Source of the DNA: Alcanivorax sp.
Lineage (GTDB): Bacteria > Pseudomonadota > Gammaproteobacteria > Pseudomonadales > Alcanivoracaceae
Direction: 5' to 3'
DNA length: 60,660 nt
Assembly: GCA_013823245.1 (NCBI GenBank)
Contig: PNLU01000007.1
Location: 1 to 60,660 of the forward strand
Part shown: one piece after another, positions 10,700 through 19,197 of the stretch
Position numbering within the stretch: the stretch's first letter is position 1
Layout of the letters: each line of letters starts with the position of its first letter
The notes under the pieces: generated by a model
The model's input: only the letters and a program-made list of their open reading frames with translations
What the model was told of the DNA's origin: nothing
Database searches by the model: none
Position numbers and translations under genes: made by a program

Positions 10700-11920
10700 A
10701 TGCTGGAATCGCTGTTTTCTCACCCGGATTTCTGGAAGTACGTCAGTATTCCCTTTATCGCGGGCACGGTTGGCTGGGTGACCAACTGGATGGCCGTGCA
10801 GATGACCTTTTATCCGCTGGAGTTTCTGGGCGTGAGGCCCATCTTCGGCTGGCAGGGCATCATTCCGGCCAAGGCCGAGAAGATGGCCGCCATCGTGGTG
10901 GATCAGACCCTCAGTAAGATCGGCAGCATCGACGAATTCTTCCAGCAGATGGAGCCGGAGAAGATCGCTGCGCATCTGACACGCAGCATCCAGGCCCGGA
11001 TTGAGGAGTACACCGACGAGGTCATGACCGAGCGCAATGCCGTGCTCTGGGAGAACCTGCCGATGCTGGTGCGTCGTCGGGTCTACAGCCGTGCCCGCCG
11101 GGCCATCCCCGAAATCATGGATAATGTGGTGGACGACATCAGCAAGAATGTCGAAGACCTGGTGGACCTCAAGCACATGATCAGCAGCCAGATGCGTGAA
11201 GACAAGGCGCTGATGGTGAAGATGTTCCGTGAGGTGGGTGATCCCGAATTCCGCTTCGTGATCAACTCCGGCATCTATTTCGGTTTCCTGTTTGGTCTGT
11301 TGCAGGTACCGATATTCATCTATTTTCCCGGTAACTGGGTCATGCCCTTTTTCGGCTTTCTGGTGGGTGTGGCCACCAACTGGCTGGCCCTGAACGTCAT
11401 CTTCCGTCCCCTGAATCCGGTCCGTGTGGGGCCATTTCGTATTCAGGGGCTGTTCCTGAAACGGCAGAGGGACGTGGCAGAAAGCTTTGCCCGGCTGACG
11501 ACCACCGAGGTCGTGACCTTGCGCAATATCATGTACCAGGTGGTCAACGGCCCGCGGGCGGACCGCACCAAGGCGCTGATCAAGCGCCACATGCGGCCAC
11601 TGCTGGAGGGTGGGGTGGTGCGCACGGCCGCCCAGCTCACCGTGGGGCCCGGCGGCTACGCTGACCTCAAGAAGGCAGTGGAAGAGAAGGCGGTGGACCT
11701 CGCGGTGCTGCCTTTCGAAGACCCTCAGTTCAACCGCGAGCGCGGCGCCATCGTCGAGCGCATCATGCGCGAGCGCATGGAAGAACTGTCCTCCGAGGAG
11801 TTTCAGGCGTTGCTGCGTCCTGCCTTTCAGGAGGATGAGTGGATCCTCATTATGGTGGGCGGGGTGCTCGGGATGATGGCCGGCTTTATCCAGTTGTTCG
11901 TGGTATTTGGCCCGGTCTGA
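10700..11920 (+). CDS. DUF445-family inner-membrane protein
   Basis: A 406-residue protein with hydrophobic segments near the N-terminus (GTVGWVTNWMAVQM), in the middle (YFGFLFGLLQVPIFIYFPGNW...FFGFLVGVATNWLAL) and at the C-terminus (VGGVLGMMAGFIQLFVVFG). The duplicated pattern G.VTNW.A...F.P / GVATNWLAL..IFRPL is the hallmark of the DUF445 (YheB/YjiN-like) family, of unknown function. The start is set by the family N-terminus; the frame is open upstream. Monocistronic, with no clear promoter. Confidence 0.88.
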   Translation: MLESLFSHPDFWKYVSIPFIAGTVGWVTNWMAVQMTFYPLEFLGVRPIFGWQGIIPAKAEKMAAIVVDQTLSKIGSIDEFFQQMEPEKIAAHLTRSIQARIEEYTDEVMTERNAVLWENLPMLVRRRVYSRARRAIPEIMDNVVDDISKNVEDLVDLKHMISSQMREDKALMVKMFREVGDPEFRFVINSGIYFGFLFGLLQVPIFIYFPGNWVMPFFGFLVGVATNWLALNVIFRPLNPVRVGPFRIQGLFLKRQRDVAESFARLTTTEVVTLRNIMYQVVNGPRADRTKALIKRHMRPLLEGGVVRTAAQLTVGPGGYADLKKAVEEKAVDLAVLPFEDPQFNRERGAIVERIMRERMEELSSEEFQALLRPAFQEDEWILIMVGGVLGMMAGFIQLFVVFGPV

Positions 11921-11989
11921 GTCATATCATGACGGATTGTCCGACAAGATTTGCCCTCCGACCCGGCCACAGGCGTATACTGGCGCCAT

Positions 11990-12062
11990 ATTGAATGATG
12001 TATTCAATTGCGCTGATGTCTGTTGTTGTTGATTCGTTTGATTTTTTTTTGTTCATTTGAAC
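11990..12062. promoter_or_regulatory. Two inverted repeats upstream of the phasin gene
   Basis: ATTGAAT (11990-11996) and ATTCAAT (12002-12008) form a 7-bp inverted repeat around 5 bp. Further down, GTTCA-TT-TGAAC lies at 12051-12062. The region between is T-rich. The related TTGAA/TTCAA half-sites suggest repressor sites upstream of the phasin gene. Which protein binds is unknown. Confidence 0.45.
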
Positions 12063-12111
12063 CGTTTCCGCACTGCATTGGCTTGTGGAATTTGCATCAC
12101 GGAGATCCCCG

Positions 12112-12561
12112 ATGTCTGACCGCAAGCAGGATGATGACGCACCGAAAGAGGACAAGCTGAAGTCGATTCGGCTGAGCAGTGGTTCTCTTGATCTGCGCAA
12201 GTATACGCACCAGATCTGGTTGGCAGGTCTGGGTGCCTTCGCCAAGGCGGAGGAAGAGGGCGGCAAGTTTTTTGACGCCCTGGTCGATACTGGCCGCGAC
12301 CTTGAAACCAAGACCCGCGACAAGTCCGAGTCACGGGTGGAAGAGATCAAGGAACGTGTCCGGCACCGTACCGGTGAGACTATGGACAAGATGGAAAAGG
12401 CGTTTGACGAGCGGCTGAACAAGGCCCTGTCCCGTCTCGGTATTCCCAACAAGCGCGAAGTAGAGGCGCTTCAGCGGCGAGTCCAGGAACTCACCGCAGC
12501 ACTGGATGAAATGTCCAGGTCCGAGCCCGCAGACAAAAAGCGGGGCAAGGATCAGGGGTAA
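12112..12561 (+). CDS. Phasin-family (PhaI/PhaF-type) granule protein
   Basis: A 149-residue protein with the phasin signature IWLAGLGAFAKAEEEGGKFFDALV (about 39-62, written here in part), followed by a long amphipathic helix and a heptad-rich C-terminus with EVEALQRRVQELTAALDE. It coats storage granules (polyhydroxyalkanoate, possibly neutral lipid in this group) and controls their number and size. The PhaF-type Lys/Ala-rich DNA-binding tail is absent, so it is closer to PhaI. The start has GGAG 8 nt upstream. A strong terminator follows. No PHA synthase lies in the window. Confidence 0.85.
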   Translation: MSDRKQDDDAPKEDKLKSIRLSSGSLDLRKYTHQIWLAGLGAFAKAEEEGGKFFDALVDTGRDLETKTRDKSESRVEEIKERVRHRTGETMDKMEKAFDERLNKALSRLGIPNKREVEALQRRVQELTAALDEMSRSEPADKKRGKDQG

Positions 12562-12605
12562 CGATGTTGTAGCGCACACCGCTAACCCCTTAGTGGTGTA
12601 TTTCC

Positions 12606-12636
12606 GGGCCTCAATCCCCTTGAGGCCCTTTTTTTT
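12606..12636 (+). terminator. Phasin-gene terminator
   Basis: Stem GGGCCTCAA (12606-12614) / TTGAGGCCC (12620-12628), 5-nt loop, then eight T (12629-12636). Confidence 0.93.
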
Positions 12637-12643
12637 CGCCCGC

Positions 12644-12671
12644 AAAAAAAATACCGCCCGAGGGGCGGTAT
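12644..12671 (-). terminator. Minus-strand terminator facing the phasin terminator
   Basis: Stem ATACCGCCC (12651-12659) / GGGCGGTAT (12663-12671) with a 3-nt loop; the A-run at 12644-12651 becomes a U-run on the minus strand. The minus-strand gene atuH already has its own terminator at 13201-13224, so this one may end read-through or an unannotated minus-strand transcript from 12.7-13.2 kb. Confidence 0.85.
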
Positions 12672-12863
12672 CGATGACCTGTCGTAGCGCACAGGCCTTG
12701 TTGGTGTATTTCCGGGCCTCTGATCTGAGGTCTCTGGTTATGTGACTCCGATATTACCCGGTTTCCGAAAGGGCGCAACTGTCTGATGTCATCGTGCGAT
12801 CAAAAAAGCGTCAAGGCGAGGGCAGTCCCCTGTTGATGGTAGTTCCACGGAATTGGTCATGTG

Positions 12864-13164
12864 TTATCAACAAAGTTATCCACAGAATCTGTGGAAAAGA
12901 ACGAGCGCCAGAACGGGGTCTCAGAGGCTTTTTTGCACCGTCCTGGAGCGCAAAAGGCAGGCCGTGCAGTTAGCTGTCAGAGCTAAGGCCTGATGTGCAA
13001 AAAAAGCCCTAAGGCAATGAAAAATATGGGGTTTAAATCTGCCTCATTAATGTGTCACCAAAAGTGACGCTGCCGGTGACAGCATCAGTAACAATCCCGC
13101 CAGACTGTTCACAGAACTGTCCACAGGATCGGCGGGTGCGGCATGCACACCCGTTTTATTCACA
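12864..13164. other. Cluster of DnaA-box-like sites
   Basis: Relative to the DnaA box TTATNCACA, TTATCCACA (12876-12884) and TTATTCACA (13156-13164) are perfect. TTATCAACA (12864-12872) and TGTGGAAAA (12890-12898, reverse strand) have one mismatch. CTGTTCACA (13105-13113) and CTGTCCACA (13117-13125) have two. This is six sites in about 300 bp of gene-free DNA. There is no dnaA, rpmH or gidA nearby, so it is unlikely to be oriC; a datA- or DARS-like DnaA-binding locus is possible. Confidence 0.5.
12926..13008. other. Long imperfect hairpin in the gene-free stretch
   Basis: The outer arms GGCTTTTTTGCAC (12926-12938) and GTGCAAAAAAAGCC (12995-13008) pair with one bulge. The inner arms CAGGCC (12958-12963) / GGCCTG (12987-12992) and TTAGCT (12970-12975) / AGCTAA (12981-12986) stack further in. 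It lies between the two groups of DnaA-like boxes. It is not a terminator on either strand. The surrounding 12637-13198 has no credible ORF. Confidence 0.6.
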
Positions 13165-13200
13165 GGATCTCACAAGCATGGCGTGGCGCTGCAGGCACAA

Positions 13201-13224
13201 AAAAGGCCTCCGGAGAGGCCTTTT
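13201..13224. terminator. Terminator of the atu operon (symmetrical)
   Basis: AAAAGGCCTC (13201-13210) and GAGGCCTTTT (13215-13224) form a 10-bp stem with loop CGGA. It lies 18 bp after the atuH stop and can work in both directions. Confidence 0.85.
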
Positions 13225-13242
13225 CTGCTTGCCCGGGAGGGA

Positions 13243-15078
13243 TCAGAAGCGGTATTTGCCGCCGTCGATGCCCTGCTGGATTTCCGGGGTCAGGCGCTGG
13301 TAGCAGCTTTCGCCCGGCAGCAGCACATAGACCGGATCGCTGTGGGCATTCAGGTCGTACTTCTCTTCCTTCAGCTTGTTCTTCTGGTGCTTGAAGGTGC
13401 CGGTGGTTTCCATCGGATGGTTGGCAATGCGCAGGAATACCGGAATGGCATACGGGGGCAGTTCGCGCTGCAGGTAAGCGCAAAGGCCTTTGTAGTCGAA
13501 GTTCTCGAAGTCTTCCGTATCCAGGCGGATTTCCGCCATGCCGGCACGGCCGTTGGTGTTCGGGATCTCGACCCCGTAGACCACGGTCTCAACCACTCCT
13601 TTGGCGCCGTCGAGGATCTGCTCGACTTCCGTGGTGGACACATTCTCGCCTTTCCAGCGGAAGGTATCCCCCAGGCGGTCCACGAACTGGGCGTGCCTGA
13701 AGCCGATATCACGCATCATGTCGCCGGTGTCGAAGTAGGCATCACCTTGCTTGAACACGTTGCGCAGGATGGATTTCTCGGTCTTGGCCTTGTCGGTGTA
13801 GCCGTCGAACGGGGTCTTGTCGGTGATTTCACCGATCAGCAGGCCCGGCTCGCCCTTGCCGACCTTGATCATGAAGCCGTCCTTGCCGCGCACCGGCTCT
13901 TCTTTCTCCTTGTCGTACTTGACGATGGCGTAGCTCACCGGGGAGAAGCCGACGGTGTTGTCGAAGTTGAAGATGTTGGTAAAAGCGACGTTGCCCTCGG
14001 AAGAGGCGTACAGCTCAACCACGCGCTCGATGCCGAAGCGGGCCTTGAACTCTTTCCAGATGCTCGGGCGCAGGCCATTGCCGACGATGACATGGACCTT
14101 GTTGTCCTTGTCGTTCGGCTTGGCAGGCTGCTCGTGCAGGTAGCGGCACAGTTCACCCACATAGGCGAAGGCGGTGCACTCGTACTTGCGCACATCTTCC
14201 CAGAAGCGGCTGGCGGAGAACTTGCGTGCCAGCACCAGGCCGGCCCCCTGGGCAATACAGGACGCCCAGCTGATCACCATGCCGGTGGCGTGGTAAAATG
14301 GCAAGGTGGAGTACATGCGGTCATTCTTGGTCAGGCGCACGGCGGCAAAACCGAAGGCGCCGTAGGCTTTTTCCCAGCGACCGTTGTTGAACACCACGGC
14401 TTTGGGCAGACCGGTGGTGCCGGAGGTATAGATGTAGAACAGGGGGTCTTTGAGGAAGATCTTGCTGGCCTGCTCCGGGTTTTCGGAGGAGCAGTCGCGG
14501 ATGACTTCAGCGAGGTTCTTGTAGCCTTCCGCCACCTGGCCAACGTCTTCCAGGGTGTCACGGTCCGCAAAGCTGTAGAAACGGTCGCTGGCGAGGTCCA
14601 GCTGGTCGCGCACTTCGTTGATGGCGTCCACCAGCTCTTCGCCGATCACCGCAGCCTTCGGCTTCACCAGGTTGAAGCTGTGCACCAGCACCTTGCCGCG
14701 CTGGGAGGTGTTGATCAGGGCAGAACAGACGCCGATCTTGGCGGCACCGGTCACGGTGGCCAGCAGCTCCGGGCGGTTCTCTATGTCCACGGCGATGGTG
14801 TCGCCTTTCTTGAGACCGATGGAGGACAGGTAGTCAGCGATACGGTTGGCCCAGGCGTTGAACTGACGGTAGGTCAGTTGGGTGTCCTGATACATCAGGG
14901 CGACGCCGTTGGGGTTCATCTCTGTGGCGGTCTGGATAGCCAGGCCCAGGCCAAGCGGACGGGTGGTATCGGACAGCTTGCCGTACTTGGACCCCTTGAC
15001 GATGCCGGGCAGGTTGGCGAAAACCATCGGCAACTTGCTCAGCAGCTTGGGCAACGTAATGACGTCGGCGTTGCTCAT
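13243..15078 (-). CDS. atuH: FATP-type acyl-CoA synthetase, AtuH-like
   Basis: A 611-residue ANL-superfamily ligase that activates a carboxylic acid to its CoA thioester via an acyl-AMP. The ATP-binding motif YIYTSGTTGLPKAV lies at about 215-229, YFDTGDMM at about 450 and the hinge region FRWKGENVSTTEVE at about 473. The architecture is that of very-long-chain/FATP (FadD6) enzymes rather than enteric FadD. It is the last gene of the atu cluster, where AtuH is thought to activate citronellic or geranic acid; specificity cannot be read from sequence. ATG 15078 has GGAGAG upstream. A 167-bp gap to atuF may hold its own promoter. Confidence 0.85.
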   Translation of the reverse strand: MSNADVITLPKLLSKLPMVFANLPGIVKGSKYGKLSDTTRPLGLGLAIQTATEMNPNGVALMYQDTQLTYRQFNAWANRIADYLSSIGLKKGDTIAVDIENRPELLATVTGAAKIGVCSALINTSQRGKVLVHSFNLVKPKAAVIGEELVDAINEVRDQLDLASDRFYSFADRDTLEDVGQVAEGYKNLAEVIRDCSSENPEQASKIFLKDPLFYIYTSGTTGLPKAVVFNNGRWEKAYGAFGFAAVRLTKNDRMYSTLPFYHATGMVISWASCIAQGAGLVLARKFSASRFWEDVRKYECTAFAYVGELCRYLHEQPAKPNDKDNKVHVIVGNGLRPSIWKEFKARFGIERVVELYASSEGNVAFTNIFNFDNTVGFSPVSYAIVKYDKEKEEPVRGKDGFMIKVGKGEPGLLIGEITDKTPFDGYTDKAKTEKSILRNVFKQGDAYFDTGDMMRDIGFRHAQFVDRLGDTFRWKGENVSTTEVEQILDGAKGVVETVVYGVEIPNTNGRAGMAEIRLDTEDFENFDYKGLCAYLQRELPPYAIPVFLRIANHPMETTGTFKHQKNKLKEEKYDLNAHSDPVYVLLPGESCYQRLTPEIQQGIDGGKYRF

Positions 15079-15245
15079 GTATCTCTCCGTTTGTTGTCTG
15101 GTATGAAAAGCGGTTATCAGACAGCACGAAGGCGTGCTGCCGGCCCGCAAGGCCACCGGGGTGATGGTGCGGGCAATCAATAATCAGTCAGTTACAGGCA
15201 CAAGGCTGGTACCTTACCCGCCGTTCCCGCGCAGGGCAAGCGGAC

Positions 15246-17198
15246 TCAGCCTTCTGCGCCGTCGGGGATAATGGAAAGCAGAATCTGTTTACCCTTGACC
15301 TGATCTCCGTTACCCACTGTGACACGCTCCACAGTGCCGTCGACATCAGACTTCAGACTGTGCTCTATTTTCATGGCCTCCAGTAACACCAGAACCTGAC
15401 CTTTGCTGACGCGATCGCCGTCCTGGCAGCGGACCTCCAGTACGGCGCCGTCCATGGGCGCGCGAATCTGGCCGCTGCCAGCGCCAGCGGCGGCAGCGGG
15501 CGCGGCATGGGTCTCGTCGCGGAAGGTCAGCACGGTACCCTGATCGTCCAGCCACAGGGTGTGGTCGTGGCGCAGGCTGGCCAGGTCGCGCTGCAGGCCA
15601 TCGATGACCGGCCGCGCAGGATTGGCCAGATCAATGCGGTGCTGTGCTGTGCCCACGGTCGCCAGGACGGCATGGCCGTCGGCGCGCAGGGCAACGATCT
15701 GCCGGGTTTCGCCCCGCGACAGGATCAGCCGTTGCTCGCCGGGGCCGCTGCTGCGCCAGTGCGTACTGCTTTCATGAGTGCACAGCAGGGCCGCCGCCAA
15801 CGCCCAGTGGGCGCTGTCGGGGGTATGGGTGTGCATACCCGGGTTATCGGCGAAGTCCTCTCCAATAAAGGCGGTGGTGGCCTCACCGGCGGCAAAGGCC
15901 GGGTGCGCGAGGATGGCCGCCAGAAAGCGGCGGTTATCGCGTATCCCGAACAGTCGGGTGTCCTGCACAGCGCGAATCAGGCGGCGGCGGGCGTCTTCGC
16001 GGGTATCCCCCCAGGCGATGATCTTGGCCAGCATGGGGTCGTAGTGACTGCCGACGATAGCGCCCTGGCGCAGGCCGTGGTCGATGCGTACTCCGGCGCC
16101 CGTGGCCGGTTGCCAGTGCAGTACCGGGCCGGTTTGCGGCAGGAAGCCCGCAGCGGGGTCTTCGGCGTACAGGCGCACTTCGATGGCGTGGCCGGTCAGG
16201 GTGACCTGCTCCTGGGCCAGCGGCAGGGGCTCCCCGCGCGCAACGCGGATCTGCCAGGCGACCAGGTCCTGGCCGGTGACCAGCTCGGTAACCGGGTGCT
16301 CCACCTGCAGGCGGGTGTTCATTTCCAGGAAGTAGAAGTGGCCGTCGGCTTCGAGCAGGAATTCCACGGTGCCTGCGCCAATGTACTGGCAGGCTTTGGC
16401 GGCTTGCACGGCCGCCTCGCCCATGCGGGCGCGCAAGGCGCTGTCCACCGCCGGGGAGGGGGCTTCTTCCACCACCTTCTGGTGGCGGCGTTGCACCGAG
16501 CAATCACGCTCACCAAGATGAATCACGTTGCCGTGGCGGTCGCCGAAGACCTGGATTTCCACGTGCCGGGGGCGCATGACGGCGCGCTCCAGAATCAGTT
16601 CGTCGCTGCCGAAGGCGTTCTTCGCTTCCGAGCGCGCACTGCGCAGTTGCTCGGCAATGTCGGCGGCATCGGTGACCACGCGCATGCCACGTCCGCCGCC
16701 GCCGGCGGAGGCCTTGATCATCAGCGGCAGACCGATGCGCTCGGCCTCAGCCAGCAATGTCCGGTCGTCCTGGGCTTCCCCTTCATAGCCGGGAATGCAG
16801 GGTACACCAGCGTCCTGCATGGCGATCTTGGACAGCCGCTTGGAACCCATCAGGTGGATGGCGTCCACCGGCGGACCGATAAACACGATCTTTTCCGCTT
16901 CGCAGGCACGGGCGAAGTCGGCGTTTTCGGACAGAAAGCCATAGCCGGGGTGCACCGCATTGGCGCCCGTGCGCCGGGCGGCGTCCAGGATGGCGTCCAC
17001 ATTCAGGTAGGACTGGCTGACGGTGGGCGGGCCGATACAAACGGCTTCGTCGGCCAGTTGCACGTGCAGGGCGTCGCGGTCGGCCTCGGAATAGACCGCC
17101 ACGGTGCGGTAGCCCATGTCACGGGCAGTGCGGATCACCCGGCAGGCAATTTCACCGCGATTGGCGATCAGGATCTTGTCGAACGAGAAGGATGTCAT
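15246..17198 (-). CDS. atuF: Geranyl-CoA carboxylase biotin-containing (alpha) subunit
   Basis: A 650-residue fused biotin carboxylase and biotin carrier. It begins FDKILIANRGEIACRVIRTA, has the ATP-grasp Gly-rich loop KASAGGGGRGMRVV and EMNTRLQVEHPVTE, and ends with a BCCP domain whose EAMKIEHSL places the biotinyl lysine at residue 610. It carboxylates biotin with ATP and bicarbonate; AtuC then transfers CO2 to the beta-methyl group of cis-geranyl-CoA. Methylcrotonyl-CoA carboxylase alpha (LiuD) is the close alternative, but the DUF1446, SDR and FATP-like neighbours favour atu. The ATG is 10 bp after atuE. Confidence 0.88.
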   Translation of the reverse strand: MTSFSFDKILIANRGEIACRVIRTARDMGYRTVAVYSEADRDALHVQLADEAVCIGPPTVSQSYLNVDAILDAARRTGANAVHPGYGFLSENADFARACEAEKIVFIGPPVDAIHLMGSKRLSKIAMQDAGVPCIPGYEGEAQDDRTLLAEAERIGLPLMIKASAGGGGRGMRVVTDAADIAEQLRSARSEAKNAFGSDELILERAVMRPRHVEIQVFGDRHGNVIHLGERDCSVQRRHQKVVEEAPSPAVDSALRARMGEAAVQAAKACQYIGAGTVEFLLEADGHFYFLEMNTRLQVEHPVTELVTGQDLVAWQIRVARGEPLPLAQEQVTLTGHAIEVRLYAEDPAAGFLPQTGPVLHWQPATGAGVRIDHGLRQGAIVGSHYDPMLAKIIAWGDTREDARRRLIRAVQDTRLFGIRDNRRFLAAILAHPAFAAGEATTAFIGEDFADNPGMHTHTPDSAHWALAAALLCTHESSTHWRSSGPGEQRLILSRGETRQIVALRADGHAVLATVGTAQHRIDLANPARPVIDGLQRDLASLRHDHTLWLDDQGTVLTFRDETHAAPAAAAGAGSGQIRAPMDGAVLEVRCQDGDRVSKGQVLVLLEAMKIEHSLKSDVDGTVERVTVGNGDQVKGKQILLSIIPDGAEG

Positions 17199-17208
17199 GA
17201 CGTCTGCC

Positions 17209-18012
17209 TCATTCTGCCCAGTGGGGCAGCCGTTTCTGGACGAAGGCCAGGGTGCCTTCGGCGCCTTCCTCGCTGGCCACTGCGGCGGCGAAATCCGCAG
17301 CGGCGGCATCGAGCACCTGCTCCAGCGGTTGGGCCAGGGTATTGAGCACCAGCGTTTTGGTGGCGCGGTTGGCTTGCGGGGCGCAGCGGCGTATCTGTGC
17401 CAGCACCGCGTCCAGGCGGGTGTCCAGTTCGGAGGCGGGCAGGCTCTCGTGGACAATGCCCAGTCGCTGGGCTTCGCTGCCGTTGAAACGGGCGCCGGTC
17501 AGCGCCAGGCGCCGGGCCTGGGTCAGGCCGACGCGCTGGACCACAAACGGCGCGATCTGCGCCGGGATCACGCCCAGCCCGGTTTCCGGCAGGCCAAACT
17601 GGGCGTTGTCGGCGGCCAGGGCGACGTCGGAGACACAGGCCAGGCCAAAGCCGCCGCCCAGCACGGCACCTTCCAGTACGGCCACAACCACTTGGGGCTG
17701 CTGATTGGCCAGAGTGATCATCTCACCGAAGCGGCGATTCAGATCGCGGAAAGCGTTCGACTCGCCGGACGCGGCCCGGGCGCGTGCGCCCGCCATGTCC
17801 TTGATATCGCCACCGGCACAGAAGTGGCCGTTGGCGCCGCGGAGGACCACCGCGCGAATGGCGGTCTGGTCGGCAATGGCCTGGAATACGGCCATCAGCT
17901 CGTTGACCATGGTCAGGCTCATGGCATTACGTGATTCGGGCCGGTTCAGCGTGATATGCAGGAAGGGGCCTTCCTGACGCAACACCAGTGTCTCGGTGGT
18001 CGGCAGTGACAT
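17209..18012 (-). CDS. atuE: Enoyl-CoA hydratase, AtuE-like
   Basis: A 267-residue crotonase-fold protein, proposed to hydrate isohexenylglutaconyl-CoA after geranyl-CoA carboxylation. The oxyanion-hole segment HFCAGGDIKDM is at about 63-73 and GAVLGGGFGLA at 115-125. Glu143 in FGLPETGLG matches one catalytic glutamate of crotonases; the position of the other (usually Glu after GGG) is Gly123. The family tolerates this in some members. AGGAG precedes the ATG at 18012. It sits between atuD (10-bp gap) and atuF (10-bp gap). Confidence 0.87.
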   Translation of the reverse strand: MSLPTTETLVLRQEGPFLHITLNRPESRNAMSLTMVNELMAVFQAIADQTAIRAVVLRGANGHFCAGGDIKDMAGARARAASGESNAFRDLNRRFGEMITLANQQPQVVVAVLEGAVLGGGFGLACVSDVALAADNAQFGLPETGLGVIPAQIAPFVVQRVGLTQARRLALTGARFNGSEAQRLGIVHESLPASELDTRLDAVLAQIRRCAPQANRATKTLVLNTLAQPLEQVLDAAAADFAAAVASEEGAEGTLAFVQKRLPHWAE

Positions 18013-18022
18013 GATGCACTCC

Positions 18023-19183
18023 TTATTTCTTCTTCTTGCCCGGCAGGATGTCCATGGTCTTGCAGATAATGCCGAGCATGACTTCGTCGGCACCGCCGCC
18101 GATGGAGCCCAGGCGACCATCGCGCCAGGCACGTGATGCCGGGTTGTCCCACATGAAGCCGTTGCCGCCCCAGTACTGGATGCACGCGTCCGCCACTTCA
18201 CGGGACATACGACCGGCTTTCAGCTTGGCCATGGAGGCCAGCTGCAGCACGTCCTTGCCGTTGATATATTCTTCGCAGGCGCGCCAGATCAGGCTGCGCA
18301 GCAGTTCCACTTCGGTTTTCAGTTCGGCCAGGCGGAAGTGCACGCTCTGGTTGTCGATCAGCGGCATGCCGAAAATCTGCCGGTCTTTTGCGTAGTCGAT
18401 GGTCAGCTGGATCAGCTTGTCGTAACCCTTCAGGCCGGACACCGCACCCCACAGACGTTCCTCCTGGAACTGGATCATCTGCATCATGAAGCCCATGCCT
18501 TCGGTACCGATCAGGTTGCGCTGCGGTACGCGCACGTTGTCGAAAAACACCTGGGCGGTTTGCGACGAACGCATGCCGAGTTTGTTCAGCGGCTTGTCCA
18601 CGGTGATACCGCCGGCGTCTTTGGGCACCACGATCAGCGACTTGTTCATGTGTGGCTTGCCGTCAGACGTGTTGGCCAGCAAACAGAAGAAGTCAGCGGT
18701 GGGGGAGTTGGTGATCCACATCTTGGTGCCGTTGATCACGTAGTCGTCGCCGTCTTTCACGGCGGTGGTCTTGATGGCGGCGACATCGGAACCAGCGTGG
18801 GGTTCGCTCACGGCGATGCTGGCCACCATGTCACCGGCAATGGCGGGAGCCAGATAATTGCGGCGCAGTTCGTCGGAGCCGAACCGCGCCAGGGCCGGGG
18901 TGGCCATATCGGTTTGTACGCCGATAGACAGCGGCACACCGCCGCAATCGCACAGGCCCAGCTCTTCGGCCACCGCCAGGTTGTAGGAATAATCCAGGCC
19001 CAGGCCGCCATATTCTTCCGGCTTGTTGATGCCGAGCAGGCCAAGATTGCCCATCTTCTTGAAGATCTCGTGGGTCGGGAAGGCGCCTGCGGCTTCCCAT
19101 TCTTCTACATGCGGGTTCAATTCGTTTTCAACGAAGTTCCGCATGGTGCGGCGCATTTCTTCATGTTCCTGAGTGAATTGCAT
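18023..19183 (-). CDS. atuD: Citronellyl-CoA-type acyl-CoA dehydrogenase
   Basis: A 386-residue FAD enzyme of the isovaleryl/short-chain acyl-CoA dehydrogenase type. It shows the N-terminal helical domain, FAD/substrate segments AVSEPHAGSDVAAIKTTA and MWITNS, and the C-terminal signature QYWGGNGFMWDNPASRAWRD. In the atu pathway AtuD oxidises citronellyl-CoA to cis-geranyl-CoA, passing electrons to ETF. It ends in a Lys tail (GKKKK). The order atuC-atuD-atuE-atuF is that of the Pseudomonas cluster. Confidence 0.9.
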   Translation of the reverse strand: MQFTQEHEEMRRTMRNFVENELNPHVEEWEAAGAFPTHEIFKKMGNLGLLGINKPEEYGGLGLDYSYNLAVAEELGLCDCGGVPLSIGVQTDMATPALARFGSDELRRNYLAPAIAGDMVASIAVSEPHAGSDVAAIKTTAVKDGDDYVINGTKMWITNSPTADFFCLLANTSDGKPHMNKSLIVVPKDAGGITVDKPLNKLGMRSSQTAQVFFDNVRVPQRNLIGTEGMGFMMQMIQFQEERLWGAVSGLKGYDKLIQLTIDYAKDRQIFGMPLIDNQSVHFRLAELKTEVELLRSLIWRACEEYINGKDVLQLASMAKLKAGRMSREVADACIQYWGGNGFMWDNPASRAWRDGRLGSIGGGADEVMLGIICKTMDILPGKKKK

Positions 19184-19197
19184 GTCATTTCTCCGGG

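Larger units (their letters stand above)
12569..12720 (+). repeat. Duplicated terminator-proximal unit
   Basis: Two blocks occur twice in the same order: GTAGCGCACA (12569-12578 and 12684-12693) and an 18-bp block starting GGTGTATTTCCGGG (12595-12612 and 12703-12720). The first copy runs into a full terminator; the second runs into an imperfect GGCCTC...GAGGTC hairpin with no T-run. It looks like an old tandem duplication of about 110 bp. Confidence 0.8.

Noticed and set aside
12864..13164. Chromosomal origin oriC
   Set aside because: DnaA boxes are present, but there is no dnaA, dnaN, rpmH or gidA nearby and no long AT-rich unwinding region.
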